A DNA stretch of 64,000 nt from Kalaharituber pfeilii (lineage: Eukaryota; Ascomycota; Pezizomycetes; Pezizales; Pezizaceae), in NCBI GenBank assembly GCA_015179045.1, contig WHUZ01000096.1:124001-188000 (forward strand), written 5' to 3'. Shown piece by piece: positions 10,255 through 22,779 of the stretch. A model generated the notes under the pieces. The model had not been told where the DNA came from and made no database searches. It saw only the letters and a list, made by a program, of their open reading frames with translations. The translations under genes and the position numbers were made by a program. Position 1 is the stretch's first letter. Each line of letters opens with the position of its first letter.

Positions 10255-10516
10255 ATGACGACAACGGAATAGGTTAATGCAAGCTTGGCATGGATAAGGT
10301 AGCACGTGGAGGTAAGGGCACCACGTGAGGCGTTATCATATATATAGATTTCCTGTACTCTAGCACATACAATCAACAACCTTCTCTTCTCTTCTTTTTC
10401 GCTCCCACGCTTTCGCACTCATACTCGCATTTGGTCGTACGTTCGTTCCGCCAGTTCTCACTGCTCCAGTCCATCGCAAGGCAGTAGTTGATACTATCTG
10501 TCTATCTTACAATGTA
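10255..10516 (-). repeat. Right TIR of element A
   Basis: Reverse complement of the left TIR, including the segment around CAATCAACAACCTTC and the terminal CTGTCTATCTTACAAT. Confidence 0.65.
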
Positions 10517-11628
10517 TGTACAAAAACTCAATTACTCAACATAATGCATAGAAGTACTTAATTTTATGAGGCCATGGAGGCTCGAAGACATCTCTTATCC
10601 GTTCAGCAGTTCATGCTATGAAGGCCTTCTAGGCCGGACTAAGACATTCAGGCCCATTTAGTATAGTTCAACTGGCCCAAACTGGTTCAGGCAGATTCTG
10701 ACAGTGCAAGTATACAGTAATGTAAGTATAGACTGTATAGAGGTATAGCAATAGTGAATTGCATGTACAGAGTCTGAAAGAGTAATTATAGTGCTACTAA
10801 GTTCAATCTGTCCAGTCAAGTATTTCCTTGTAATCCAGGTGGGAAATAATTTCCAATCTTCCCCTTCCAAATCTCATCTCTGATTTTCCGACACCCCCTA
10901 ATGAGGAGCTGTTCAATATACTCTTGTCCCAAAAAAATTTCCACTGTATAAATCCCCGAGCTATAGCTTCCATGATCGACATATACATCCCCCCTACTTC
11001 TCAAGTCCTTTCTTCCTCCTTTCCAAAAGACACTTGCCTATTACCCCCTTACACATATACTACCGGCATTGCCCAAAAGAAAATGACGATGCTATGTTCT
11101 ACCCCCACCTAAACTACCCATATTCATGCGTCCCTTAATTCGGATGGATTCCAAGTGACGATTGCAATGATATCAATTCCACTAGTACCTATCTATCTAT
11201 GCTTCTAGAATACACTTTGCCTATCCCTTCACCGTCAACTCCTGACTTCCTCACAGCTGTTAATGCAGGCACAAGAGATACAAGCATTGCCGATATCCTT
11301 CGAACAATATCTGTGGTGCTGTTGCAGGAGAGGCTACTAGCTAGTAAAATATGTATCCGGACATAGCGCATAATGTGCATTAGTACCCCTATCCGAATAC
11401 ATACTTTAGGTTACTGGCTAGTAGATGAAGACGTTAGAAGACGGTAAATCTGTGCAGAGCCGCACGTCGCTTCCCACACTAAGACTTGCTGACTCAGCGG
11501 TAGCAGTGCGCTAGCCAGACTTGGCATGTGCTGTGACTACCAAAGTAGGCAGTGCGCAGGAGAAAAGGAATGTACTGTAATGTGTAACGATAAGCACAAC
11601 ATACCATGAACTAAGGCACTACGGGGTT
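10517..11628. other. Stretch without supported genes
   Basis: 10620-10690 carries GGCC-rich motifs like the subterminal repeats of the hAT-type elements, possibly a decayed copy. Otherwise no domain, repeat or RNA gene is recognised. Confidence 0.35.
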
Positions 11629-12494
11629 AATGCACACACCAGGATACTGCCCACTTTCCAGACACCACAACAATAATTTACAATGAGTGCAAATGACGCT
11701 CAAGCGGGCTCAAAATGAAGCCAGAGCATATCTGAATACGTTAAATTATCCTTTTAGGCATATTTGTAGTATATAAGTAATGATCTATTTGGTATATACA
11801 AAATTCTTTCCTGGACATACTTTGAGTCACTATCCTAGTATGCTAATGACACTACCGTGAGGTGTTGCTAATTTCAACGTATAATCTCTTGCCTATTTCC
11901 AGAAAGTCTACGCCGTTTGATGGCACGAGGGCTAACATGTAGAGAATGGCAGTGTCATATTCAAACATGCATCTTCGCTTATGCACATGCACAGGAGTCC
12001 TGAGGATATAGTAGTGCAAAACGATTAAATGGGGACTGTCTCAAGCTTTAAAGTGGAATCACATATTTAGCAGCAGATTTTTTTAAACTACTGGTACTAC
12101 TGGCGAATGGACTTAAATGTTCTATATAACCACTTGAGTGGGTGGGGAGGTGTGCCAGGGCAGCAAGAGTGGTATGTTAATAAGCATACATATCAGATAT
12201 AATAGGTAGGAGAGTATACATTGAAATTAAGGCCTCAGGGTCACATCATTGACATATGTCAAGTCAAAGATAAGTCCAGCATAGGATTTCGTATATTCCA
12301 AATATGTCATTACTTATATGCTACAAATAAGCTTAGGAAATGTGCGGAGGATAGTTTAACATATTCCCCCATACTCTTCCGTCAATTTGAGCCCACTTGA
12401 GAGCCATCTGCACACATAGTGATTTTTTTTGTTGTGGCATCGGGAAAGTGTGTAATATCCCGGTGATGCGCAATATTCTGATAGCCTGCATAAC
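11629..12494. mobile_element. Foldback element B, third copy
   Basis: The left end TTAATGCACACACC…CACCACAAC and the right end GTTGTGGCATCGGG…CTGCATAA are inverted partners. The interior (11850-12200) aligns with the arms seen at 290-802 and 2230-2960. It is uninterrupted and non-coding, and so a useful reference for the nested copies. Confidence 0.6.
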
Positions 12495-13083
12495 TGCTAG
12501 TACTTCTGCGTATCGTTTAAAGACATTCCAGCACTTCTACTAGTACTCAGGGGCAGTACAACTCAAATTTCCGCAGCTGCCATGCAACCATTGGAATGCT
12601 TCACGTGCCACAGAAGTCGCCATTTTGTAATTACAACCTCGAAGCCTGTTATTTTTTTTTTTTTTTTTTTTGCTTTTTCTTTGTGTACATCCAGCTAGTA
12701 CAAGCAACATTCCTCACGTTACCAGCACGGGACTGGATCATCATGGCATGATGAAGTATCTCAATTGATGTACTCAAATACTTTTGTCAACCATCCTATA
12801 GGCTTAATCGGTCCCTTGATAGTTTTTCTTTTCTTTTCTTGTACCTCCTTACGGGCTATTACGAGATCAAGTACAAAGGAGATAACGAGGGATATTTTTT
12901 TTTTTTTTTTTTTTTTATTTCATTGCTCGCGATAATGAGGGATAATAAGAAATAAGAAATACTAGAAAAGAAAGGATAAATTGCAAAAAAAAAAAAAAAA
13001 GGCCAAATCAAACAGTGCTTAAATAACTACTTCCGTATTGTGGGTCACTTTCGAAGAAGCCACAAGGAAGGATAAGACATCTC
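12495..13083. other. Gene-free stretch with homopolymer tracts
   Basis: Contains a bare T run (about 12650-12671), the micro-insertion at 12895-12930 and an A run (12985-13000). No coding feature is supported. Confidence 0.4.
12895..12930 (-). mobile_element. Tail-1 micro-insertion, 36 bp (14-nt body)
   Basis: GATAACGAGGGATA (12881-12894) and GATAATGAGGGATA (12931-12944) form a 14-bp duplication with one mismatch. The insert is T22 plus ATTTCATTGCTCGC, i.e. only the last 14 nt of tail 1 before poly-A. It shows how far 5' truncation can go. Confidence 0.75.
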
Positions 13084-13138
13084 TTTTTTTTTTTTTAAAT
13101 ATCATTACTCGCATGCCGGCCTATGGGCTATGGCGAGG
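13084..13138 (-). mobile_element. Tail-1 copy
   Basis: A T run then a body ending GGGCTATGGCGAG. No clear target duplication. Confidence 0.65.
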
Positions 13139-13319
13139 TAATTAGAGATCTTGTATGAAGTGTATTCTGTGTTCTGGCAAGGCCCAGAGGGAAGAAGGGC
13201 TCAACATGAGAGAAAAACCTCATCCTGGCTACCCCGCCGCATTCTTTCCTTATCTAGTACCTTCCCAATCCTGTATGTAACATTCTCCTACATCTGGTAC
13301 GTAACCTTTCCCCTAACGT

Positions 13320-14410
13320 TCAGGACACCTGGAGAGGGTTAGTAAATAATACCATTTTACTTTTAGCGAGAGTAGTGTCATACCGTTCATTCAGTAGCTT
13401 CACAACAGCCTCATGCATACATCTAGTTGCCCATGACGACGGCGTCATACCATTATTGTCTTTTGAGTTGGCATCTACATCTTCTCGCGCAATGAGCAGC
13501 TGCACAATTGCCTCACGTCCATCTCTCGCAGCCCATGACAATGGTGTCCTGCCATATTTGTCCTTCGAATCTGCATGCACATCGTGGCGCACGACAAGCA
13601 GTTCCACAACGGCCTCACGTCCATATTCAGCTGCCCATGACAACGGCGTCCGCCCATTGTTATCCTTTGAATCAGCATCCACATCCCCTTGCACAACAAG
13701 CAGCTGCACAATAGCCTCACGTCCACATCTAGCTGCCCATGACAATGGCGTCCGACCATGGTTGTCCCTCGAGTCAGGATCTACGTCCTTGTGAGCGATA
13801 AGAAGCTGCGCAATGCCCTCATGCCCTTCCATAGCAGCCAATTCCAACGGTGTCCTACCCTCATTGTTTTTTGAATTAGCATCCACGTCATCCTGCTCAA
13901 GAAGCACTTTCACAGTTGCCTCGTGCCCTATCATGGCTGCCCATGCCAATGGCGTCATGCCCTCTTTGTCTCTTGAGTCCGCATCTACGCCCTGGAACCC
14001 AACAAGCCGCTTCACAATCGCTTCATGTCCTGCTATAGCTGCCCATGCGAAGGGGGTTAACTCATTATTATCCTTTGAATCAGCATCCACATTTCCGCAG
14101 TTCACAAGCACATCCACAACTGACTCATGTCCTGCTATAGCTGCCCATGACAGTGGTGTCAGACCGTCGTCATCTCTTAGATCCCAATCTTCGGGCCCTG
14201 TTATCAAAGAAGTCATATAGAGCTCCAATCCGAAATAAGCTGCTGCATGTATTCCTAAGAATTGCCTTGTGTATCCCTTAAGCCACTGATATTTACCTCT
14301 TGAGTATCTATAGCGTAAGGTTTGTAATGCACAATTTGTATGGGGATCGTTGCTCCTCTGCCGTAGTAACTTCAGGGCAAGCTCCCGGACACCATCATTA
14401 GTTTGCTGCC
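13320..14410 (-). pseudogene. Detached ankyrin-repeat domain of the NLR-type gene
   Basis: The frame is open from the LTR edge (QTNDGVREL, then YQWLKGYTRQFLGIHAAAYFG) into about eight ankyrin repeats of ~34 residues. Their consensus is DxDSKDNNGRTPLSWAAxxGxEAVVxLLV. Repeats are highly alike at both protein and DNA level. The minus-strand ATG at 14213 (MTSLITGPEDW) would allow an ankyrin-only product, but that start lies mid-domain. Confidence 0.75.
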
Positions 14411-14663
14411 TGTTACGGTGTCTGCGATTGCAGCGAAGTGTAGGTGTAACTTAGGACAACGCTTGGAACTTGACCTTTGTATAGAGGCCGTGGAGGCCTC
14501 TATATATAGGCGTCCAGCGTGTCGGTTATTTGCATTATTCTATTTAACATTGGGTGCTAACTAACAAGCTTCTCTCTCTTCACCATCATAACTATGAATG
14601 GCGTGATTATCATGCGTCATCTCTCATCGCTTATCATTGATACTTTGTTGGGTCACCCTGACA
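14411..14663 (-). mobile_element. Solo LTR (253 bp) in the NLR-type gene
   Basis: On the minus strand it begins TGTCAGGGTGACCC and ends GACACCGTAACA (TG…CA). The 5-bp duplication, CTGCC on the plus strand, is perfect at 14406-14410 and 14664-14668. A TATATATAG motif near 14502 fits an LTR promoter. Only one LTR remains, so the internal region was lost by LTR-LTR recombination. It is a different family from the LTRs at 42698 and 45660, although it shares the CCGTAACA end. Confidence 0.88.
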
Positions 14664-17343
14664 CTGCCGTGCATACTGACCCCAATGACAGGCTACATAT
14701 TCCAATAAGGGAAAGTTTCTCATTCGATGAATAAGATCAGAAGTCGTGGTACAAGGGTGAATTAGTTCTTCAAAGTTGAGGTACGTTAAACATGTCTCGG
14801 CCGCAATGCTGTATCTGCTAGGAAAGTATCTGCAGGCATGTTCCTTGAAATACTCCTCAACTGAATAGTGTACAAACCGAACAGTCCTCGTCTCCTCATC
14901 CAAGATGACTAGTCCAAGGCAGCATTCTAACAATGCTTTCTTTGGAGGAATATCATCCTGATCTAGTTCAATATCATCTGGCTTCACCGCAAGTACATGG
15001 CTGAGCTCATCTAACTTCAGTGGACGGTAGGCGAGATGTAACCACATTAGTACCTGCATGCCTAAGTCAGAGCTCGGGCTCAACTGAATTCTATTAATCA
15101 TGGATGCAAAAGCCTCATCAAGACCTATGGGCAATTTTTCCAGTGCCTTCCGCCTCTTGCTTATTGTCAGCTGGTCAAGGATCATGCGGATATGTAATGC
15201 AGGAAGCAGAAACATCCCTTTAGATTTTTCTATAATTGTTCTTAGAATCTCATCTTTCAGCCGCTCATTCATAGCGTCGGGATTTGTATCTTGTGCAATT
15301 GCATGATAAATGAATGTTCTGATATCATCTGGGTTCGCTGTAACTTCAATTGCCTTTCGCCGCCTGGTATCGAAACCGAGATATCTGTTGATCGCTGGCT
15401 GTATATGAGGTCTCCCGGTAAGGAATATGCGAGTGGTGCTGAATCCACTGCCAAATGCTTCGAGGAGCCCTTTTTGGACCTGTGGCTCTAGCTCATCTAG
15501 GGCATCTATGCAGACAAAGTTGTGATCAAACTGAGATACTGTAAACTCTAGCACTTTAGAAATATCTTTCATCTCCACTCTCTTGCCTTGCTGTTTAATA
15601 GGTTCCAATAAGCTTGTGACTGCATCTGGTACTCGAGAGAAGGCAGTTAGAAATTGCTTGAGAAGGCTTCCCAAAATATTAACCACCGTTTGGTTCCCTT
15701 GATCTCGATAATCGTAATATAGAAAAGCAATGCCAACTGTATCTCGTTGAGGAAATCGGGTTATAAGATCGTCAATCACAATAGAACTACATAGGTGCAT
15801 AGCAGCATTAGTGGTGTACGTCCGATGTATGTTAACTAGATAGTAACGTACCTTATCATTGTTTTTCCAGCACCTTGCAGGCCATAACAGCATAGAATAC
15901 GGTCGTCCACGTTCTGTATGGTGCTGTTACACCACCCATTGAATTGGTCATGTTGTAGAAGCCAGGCACCTGTGCCATCCACTCGACTAGACCGCACATC
16001 CTGATGTCGCTTCGGAGACTCTAGTGGAGATAGCATTTCTAAAAGTTCATGATTTCTCCAAAGTTCTAACTTTCCATTCATATCAATGATGTTGTTGTTT
16101 AGTTTGGCTAATGGTGCCACTTTCGATTCAATTTCATGCAGAACACTTTGCATCTGCTCAAGGGTTCCAGAGTGGTCCAAAATCCTTTCCATGGTAGCTA
16201 TATCTGCACATCCTCGAACACGTCTTTCCTGTTCAGAGATATCATCGATAAATGGCTGAAACTCAAGAGCATAGGGCTTGAACAAGTTTGCTAGTTTTGT
16301 CATCCCCGCAGTTGAACGGTCAAAATACTGGCGTGCTTTCACTGAGAAAACCAGAACAGCAGCATAAAGCTCTGGCAAGGAGGACTCCAGTGTTTGTTGA
16401 AGACGGTGTGTTGTTGTAGCAGATGACAAGACAATCTTCGCTGATGTTTCTCTATACACACTGGCATAAAAATCGCATACTGCCACCTTTTCAACAATGG
16501 TGGTGGTGACTTGTTCAAGGATCTCTGTAATTTCCATATGATTCAAAGCAACCTACCAGCTATCTGTCAGCTACTTTTAAAAAAATTATTATTTCATTGG
16601 TAACGAACCTGCAATGTTCCTCTTACTGCCGCCCAAATCAGGGCTGTAACCTCCGGATTATGTTGTATTGCTGTATCCACAATCCGTGCATACTTGTCAA
16701 AGGTCTTCAGGGTCCCTTGCAACCGTCGCACAGCCACAGATTTATCATTCCGCTTAGCATCGATGATGGCCTGTAAGTCGCCTATGGTTGACTGGATAAT
16801 CACACTTGCTGGCTGGCATGCGTGCTCATTAAGCTTGAGAGGCGTCAATCCTTTTTCTGGAAGCTTTTTCTGTGCTATATCAAGCGACCTTTGCCATAGT
16901 GATGCAGAGTTTGTTAAAACTGCAGCTCCGGCGGCAGTTCCTGGACCGCCTCCCGAATGCGCAGGTGGTATTGAAGCTGCAGCTCCAGCACTTGGGGCCC
17001 CTCCGGACAGTGCCGGAGGTGTCGACTCGGCAGTAGCTACTGTCCGAACTGCAACATGTCCTGTCGGAGCTGCAGCTGCGGGGGTTAGGCCATCTATAGA
17101 CGGCGACAGGGGTGCTGATGCTGATGCAGGTATGGTAAATATAGCCGCCGATGAGGTGGAAGAGGTGGAGCTTTTAGAACGCCAACGAATTAATGGGGAC
17201 CTTGATCTCGCTGCCAATTGACTGTGTGTAGGGGCGGGGGGCATGGACCTTTGCTCTGTCGGGCCCGATTTCCGAGATCCAAAAATCTGACGCAAATCGG
17301 CAAGATTCTTGAGGAGTGTTATCTTGGACTTTCGTTGGCTCAT
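14664..17343 (-). CDS. N-terminal and NACHT half of the split NLR-type gene
   Basis: This is the part that could still be translated from the native start, ATG 17343. Reading through the LTR junction adds CQGDPTKYQ and a stop, giving a protein with intact P-loop NTPase motifs but no ligand-sensing repeats. The GT-AG introns are intact: donors GTTCGT and GTACGT, acceptors GGTAG and TGTAG. The Walker A codons are split from the rest of the NTPase by intron 2, which falls just after GKTMI. A truncated NACHT protein could be inert or dominant; the sequence cannot decide. Confidence 0.7.
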
Positions 17344-19431
17344 ACTGACTGTTACTGCTCTTGTTAATTTGTTGTTGAAGCAGCCGCTTATAGTAGTGAA
17401 GATTTTAAGTAGTATATATCAAGTTGGCAATTCTCACATGTTGCGCTGCGATGATGCCCGCTCCGCCTCAGCCGCAGCTTCCTTGACTTGATGGACGCCC
17501 AATTGTCGTCTCACCAATTGCATCATTGCAGACAGTATCACCATCGATATTCAAATCTCCATGGGCTAGAATTCTAGATCCTCTGAACCACACACTATGT
17601 GCCAAGTGGCCCTTGAAAGGAGAACTCTAACCCGCGTCACATATATTGTCAACTTTCCATTTTTCTACAGTTTCGACTTCTGAAGCGGATTGCATTTTCA
17701 AATTCATACGACATCGCCATGGGACAGTACTACAACAGTGATCTGGCTACAGCAGCGGGGACCTTTCGTAACGTGACTGCGCAGGACTACAAACTGGACT
17801 GGGCTCTGCACTGCACTGCAGAGACTGCACACTGGACTGGAGGTTAGGCTTGGCTGTATAATGGACATTATCAAGGCTGAATGCAGGGCTGAGCGCTAGG
17901 CTGAATGCAAGGCTGGACGACCGGCTGGACACGGCACCGGACTTGGCATAGGTATTGGGCTGAATCTGGGCTGATTACGTGAAAGTACTATGTAGCATCT
18001 GAGCAGCAGAGCAGTCTAAAGAATGTTAACTCCGTGATAATACAGTACCATACAGAGCCCTGCATACGCAAAGTTGCGTCCAGCTTACATTTCTTCCTCC
18101 TTCATTACAACATTTGTGTTATGTACACGCACCGTACCTTAATATCCAGTTCCGTCCCTACATTTTACTACCTCTCGCTTCCTATAATGATAAATGTAAC
18201 AACATATTGGTGAACCATAGGAGGCCACAGAACCATGAAAGTCTTCCATCTCTACAACTTCGCGTAACTTCAACCTTCCCATAAAACCAAACAAGGGGAA
18301 ACTTGATTGCTTTTCTATGCTGCAGAAGTCGTCAATTTGTCATCAGAACTGTAGAGGGAAAGGCTAATCCCAGGCAGGCTTAGTCTCCCTAAGACAATAG
18401 ACCGGAGGGAAGGAGGTTGTGGAAAATCAACTGCTCCCCTGCAAGAATTACCAGTACCCTCGTTACGCTGCATTCTCTGTGCAACACCGAATAGTTACTA
18501 AGTACCTGTTACGGGCAAAAAATAAAGCTTTCTACAGGGAGGGAATAAAGTTGCGGAGATAGATCATCGTGCCGATGAAAGTGCGGAATCAACCCCCTGT
18601 CATTCATTATTTTGAATACGTTTTGCCTCCTATGTAGTACAAGCAGCATATCTTCATGTCAGCCAACAAGGTCACACATGCCGGCATCTCAACTGATGCA
18701 CTCGAGTAAGAGCTGCATTACGCCACATCACCCCATTGGGTCTGCAGAGCCTCACTCAGTCAGGATCACCCAGCGCAACAAGTGCCTAAGAATCTAAATT
18801 CAAAGGTACTGTTCCTAAGAATTCAAAGCCGAGACTGCATGGAGTGATATCGTGTTCAGCAAGCATCTTACAAGATATTAAGTACCACCATACTCCATGA
18901 CGCAACACCTTACTACTAGCACCAGCTACCCAAAAGCTAGCTGGGTCTTCAGCCGTCGCGACAACCTAACATAATAAGGGTAGCTAAAGTAGCAGTGTGC
19001 CTTCGTTTCGCGCGTGGTGAGCATGAATAGGAATTTTGGCCTACTTTGAAAACCTCCCCAAAAAAGTATTTTTAGGTCGCATACAGTATACCTACTTGGG
19101 TGTAGGTTGGACGAAATCACCAACGCAAATTTTGGCACATGTATTCATCCTAGACAGGCAGGTGAGGAATGAGTGAACCTCATTCTTATTGTATCCTGCA
19201 ACCCCGCAATCAACCAGCACCTCTAGTTAGCTCCTGCAAGGCTTCAGCCAAATGCTGCCAAACACAAGCCATGATCAAAATTTATTCCCCTTCCCCATCA
19301 CCTCGAAATACCTGGCTTTCACCACACCATGCCCACCGCCTTTGCCATGCAGTCGCGATCGTCAGGTCTATCGATTCCTCCCAGAAAGAAAATGAACTGG
19401 AATTTCACATGTAGCACGGGAATAGAGTCAC
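17344..19431. other. Intergenic stretch
   Basis: No gene supported. 17770-17960 contains short GGCTGAATGCA/GGCTGGAC-type degenerate tandem repeats. The NLR promoter should lie just right of 17343 but no motif is diagnostic. Confidence 0.35.
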
Positions 19432-20626
19432 GTGCTAAAACTAGGAACACTTTCTTCGTCGGCGTATACCTCCCCAGGACGCAGACGACTTCTAGCCAGA
19501 TTTAGGTCTCCAGTGACTATATCTATAGCTGTATTCAAACAAAGGAAACAGAAAGCAAAAAATCAAAAACGATTTACCCTGGTTCCAACTCCCGAAAATC
19601 ATCGCTGGAACCGGAGCATTACAGTCCATCTCAGGGTGCCAGACAACCCGCTTCCCCAGCGCAAAACCGAACTAGGGCCCTCAATCTCCATGGCGCTAGT
19701 TGTGACCCCCATCAGTAGAGACAACAGCATTCCCCTTCAACCAAGGCAAATGTCAATTCGAACATCACACAACCCCCATATTCTCTTGGCCCCACCCAAC
19801 GTCCCGTCCCATATTATGCCCCCAACTTCTCCCGGTTGTGGCGCGCCATCCACCCCCTAGGCCTTGCATTGTCCCACCATACCGTCCCACCCCCCCACTA
19901 ACAACCCTTCCGACATCCCCTCTAGCGTGCCTGGCCCGACGGTCGCATAAGCAGCCCCGCAGGCAGCCTCTACATAGTCTCCTCACCGCCTCGCCGACAT
20001 TCTTCTCCTAAACTACCAATTGCCGGCAGCCTCTTCCACCGCCTCTCGCACCTCCGATGATTGCTCAACAGCCTCGCAGACTACTTCGCCGACAGCCTTT
20101 CCTACGCTCCTACCAACATCCACCCCCTCCTCTCTCGCCGCCTGCATCACCCCCGCATCTCGTATCCCGAAAGTGGAAAACAGGATTGACAAGGTAAAAT
20201 GAACCCCTCGTGGTAACAATAGCATATAAGAGACAAGTCTCCCACCTCCGACTATACTTTCCTTCCCCCACCTTCTCCTATCACATCCACCTGCCCGCCT
20301 CCCGCATCTCTGCCTCTCCCACCTCCACACCTTCTGCAACCTCTTCCGATAATGCCCTGCGACAGCCCTCTCTGAGTCTCCCTCACCGCTTCTCCCATCG
20401 CCTTCCCACCCCCTTGCCAACAACCACTCCCACCTCCGACAGTCTATCCGCCAGCCGACTCCGCATCTCACATTTCTGCCTCTGCCACCTCCACCGATCC
20501 ACAATTTGTGTTATTCTCAAGCGGGAATACTACAATTTTGTCCTTGGTAGGTCGACTACTTCCATGGCTCTTTTCTTCTCTCGGTTGTTTGCATTTTATG
20601 CCAATGGCACCTTTATTAAAGTTTAA
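19432..20626. other. Pyrimidine-rich low-complexity tract
   Basis: Long C/T-rich stretch (about 19750-20500) with loosely repeated CCTCGCCGACAGCC/CACCTCCGA motifs. Open frames occur on both strands because of composition, none with a recognisable domain. An eroded gene is possible but unsupported. Confidence 0.35.
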
Positions 20627-21799
20627 TTAGTGAGTACACGGGGTTATGGGTACGTAGGAGCTTTGGATCCACGGTGGGCCAAGTCTTAGAACATGCTCGA
20701 CGGAGGAAAGCCTGGCTAAGTGACTACGAATTCCCAAAGAGAGAGGGGTCTTCGTCCTCAAAGCAAGCAATTGATGGGCACATGGAGGTCCCGACGGACC
20801 AAATCTAAAGTCTTTTTACTATGCGAAAGTACCTATATCCCTGCCACCCCGGTCGCTTGACATCGGAAGGTGTCTAATATTGCATGCTATGTTTTTCTCT
20901 CTCCTGCTCAAAAGCCCCTTTCCTCCACAAGAATTCCTCCACCTGGAAAAATGCCCAGCCTCTGATTGTAACCACTTTGCTTTCCAAAAACAGTTGTTAT
21001 TCTATGCAAGGATGCTCCTTGGCGCTGAAGAAGCCAAGATCATAAAGTGGCTGAAATTAAAAACAGTGGAAAGAACACACAGTAAGACCGTAGGTGGATC
21101 CATCGGATAGAAGTGTTCACAATGTAAGGAGCAAACCCAAATATATCTCTATATTCTATCTCTATTTATCTCGACTATTCTAGTGACTGTCATGATTGCT
21201 AGAGTTAACCCTTCTAGACAAGGTGGTCATCCGTTATTATCTTCCACATCTCGTCTCCCTTTTGCTCTCGCCATGCAATTTTTTGTTCCCATTCATGCGC
21301 TTTGCTGCATCCTGTCCCATTGCTGTATTTGAACGTCTTTATAGTATTTCTTCTACTTTCGTGCGCCAAGGAATTTTGAGAGGGATGCCTGCCTCTTCTT
21401 GCTTTGTTGAAAATTATGCAACGAGCATCACGGGGTATCATGTGAGGCAGTCATGTGTGAAGGAGCGATGTGAATGTGGAGAGCACGTGAGCCGAGATCA
21501 TGGTATGAGGTTCTCCACGTGATGAAATATCTAGAAGATTCTGGATACGCTCGTTGTAGGAATTAGCAACCTCATACTCGCAAATCTGCTGACAGCTCAT
21601 GTTTATATATAGGGGTGTTAGGAGCGCATATTGTACGTGACTTATGCAGACTTCGGAAGTCAGGAGAGAATAATACAATACGTATCCCTGCGCACTTTTT
21701 CTCTATCCATCTGGTTCATGCTTCAGCATTGAGATTGGCAATCTATTGGTTCTTGGCATGTAATTGATATGGCAACATCGGTGAGCGCTGGAAATCAAA
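20627..21799. other. Intergenic stretch
   Basis: No domain, repeat or RNA gene recognised. Confidence 0.3.
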
Positions 21800-22159
21800 C
21801 TCTCACTCCAAGGGGGAACTTGAGGAGTTAGATAAAAACTCTTGGACTAGTACATTACAATTGAGAACACATGAGTAGATGTAAACAGAGTTAATAATGA
21901 GGATAGATTGAAAGACTCAGATTGCTGACGGTTTTCAATCTATGTAGGTTAGGGGTTCTTTTGGGGATACGATGGCTAAGGAAAAAGACGATGCTAGTCG
22001 AGGAGGGAAAACAGACGAGCTCGGTGGTCGTGTACCTAGAGAGACCAACTGAAACAGACAAAGTGAGGCTAGGCGGAAGATGGCTCAAAGCATGCCGATA
22101 CGAGTGGGACAGAGGCCGGAGATAGGATGAAGACGCCTCCTCACCTACATCAGGAAAGA

Positions 22160-22660
22160 AAAAAGTGCGTCAGGGAGCCATATAGGTGCGTCCCAGGACC
22201 GTTTTGTCTTTTTTGCATCATGTGTGTCCTGACGTTGGTGCCATGAGGTCAATGCCAGGACACCACTATTGTTGTTATGTGTTCAGACGCACATCTAAAC
22301 TACTATTATCAGGACGCAACAGTACCACTATGCTCCCAGGGAGCAATTGCAATAATGTACAATCAGGACGCAATTGCATTATTGTGCTTTCAGGGCGCAA
22401 TTGTAATACTATACTGTCAGGATGACAATTTTCGCCTCTATACTACCAGGACGCAATTGCAATGATATACAATCAGGACGCAAGTGCATTACTGTGCTAT
22501 CAGGGCGCAATTGTATAACTATACAGTCAGGATGACACGATTTCACCTCTATACCGCCAGGACGCAAGTGCATTACTGTGCTATCAAAGTACAATTGTAT
22601 TAGTATACTGTCAGGATGCAGACGCAATACTCTATGGTTGGGGCTCTGCGCCTTTCTAGG
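22160..22660 (+). repeat. Minisatellite, left arm (~28-bp units)
   Basis: Repeats of CAGGACGCAATTGCA followed by TATACTGT-like spacers; inverted partner at 25980-26170. Confidence 0.75.
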
Positions 22661-22779
22661 TGCTGACCCAATCTAATTAATCCTTTAGAGAATACATTCA
22701 TTCTATATACATGCCAATGTCAATAGATGTACATCAAAGGACCTGCTATGCTACGCCTATGTACAATGCCACGTAAATG

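Larger units (their letters stand above)
1..10516. mobile_element. Outer TIR element A (terminal inverted repeats ~260 bp)
   Basis: The first ~265 bases recur in reverse complement at about 10255-10516, from ATTGTAAGATAGACAG at the outer end through the GTGGGTGCGAAAAGAAGAG block and the CACGTG-rich inner part. Everything between is therefore framed by long terminal inverted repeats. The left end touches the window edge, so a target duplication cannot be tested. No transposase belonging to this layer is visible; the interior is other nested elements. A second, shorter member lies at about 59130-60850. A chance pair of inverted MITEs is the alternative reading. Confidence 0.5.
13320..17343 (-). 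pseudogene. NACHT-ankyrin STAND (NLR-type) gene split by a solo LTR
   Basis: Exon 1 is 17343-16609, intron 1 is 16608-16553 (56 bp, GT-AG), exon 2 is 16552-15852, and intron 2 is 15851-15787 (65 bp). Exon 3 starts at 15786 and is interrupted at 14411-14663 by an LTR with 5-bp duplication. Without the LTR and one TSD copy the coding length is 3645 nt, divisible by three (1214 codons plus stop). Order: Ser/Ala/Pro-rich N-terminus; helical DUF7708-like domain (~150-350); NPHP3-type NACHT with Walker A GLQGAGKT (~469-476), Walker B VCIDALDEL and sensor LTGRPH; winged-helix-like region; ankyrin repeats. As it stands the NACHT part ends nine codons inside the LTR and the ankyrins have no promoter of their own. 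Role in fungal non-self recognition is inferred from the family. Confidence 0.88.

Noticed and set aside
14411..14636. Alternative shorter solo LTR ending TTATCA
   Set aside because: It also gives TG…CA but has no target duplication; the 14411-14663 limits have a perfect 5-bp duplication.
20013..20504. 163-aa minus-strand ORF in the C-rich tract
   Set aside because: Composition-driven open frame with Arg/Gly bias and no domain.
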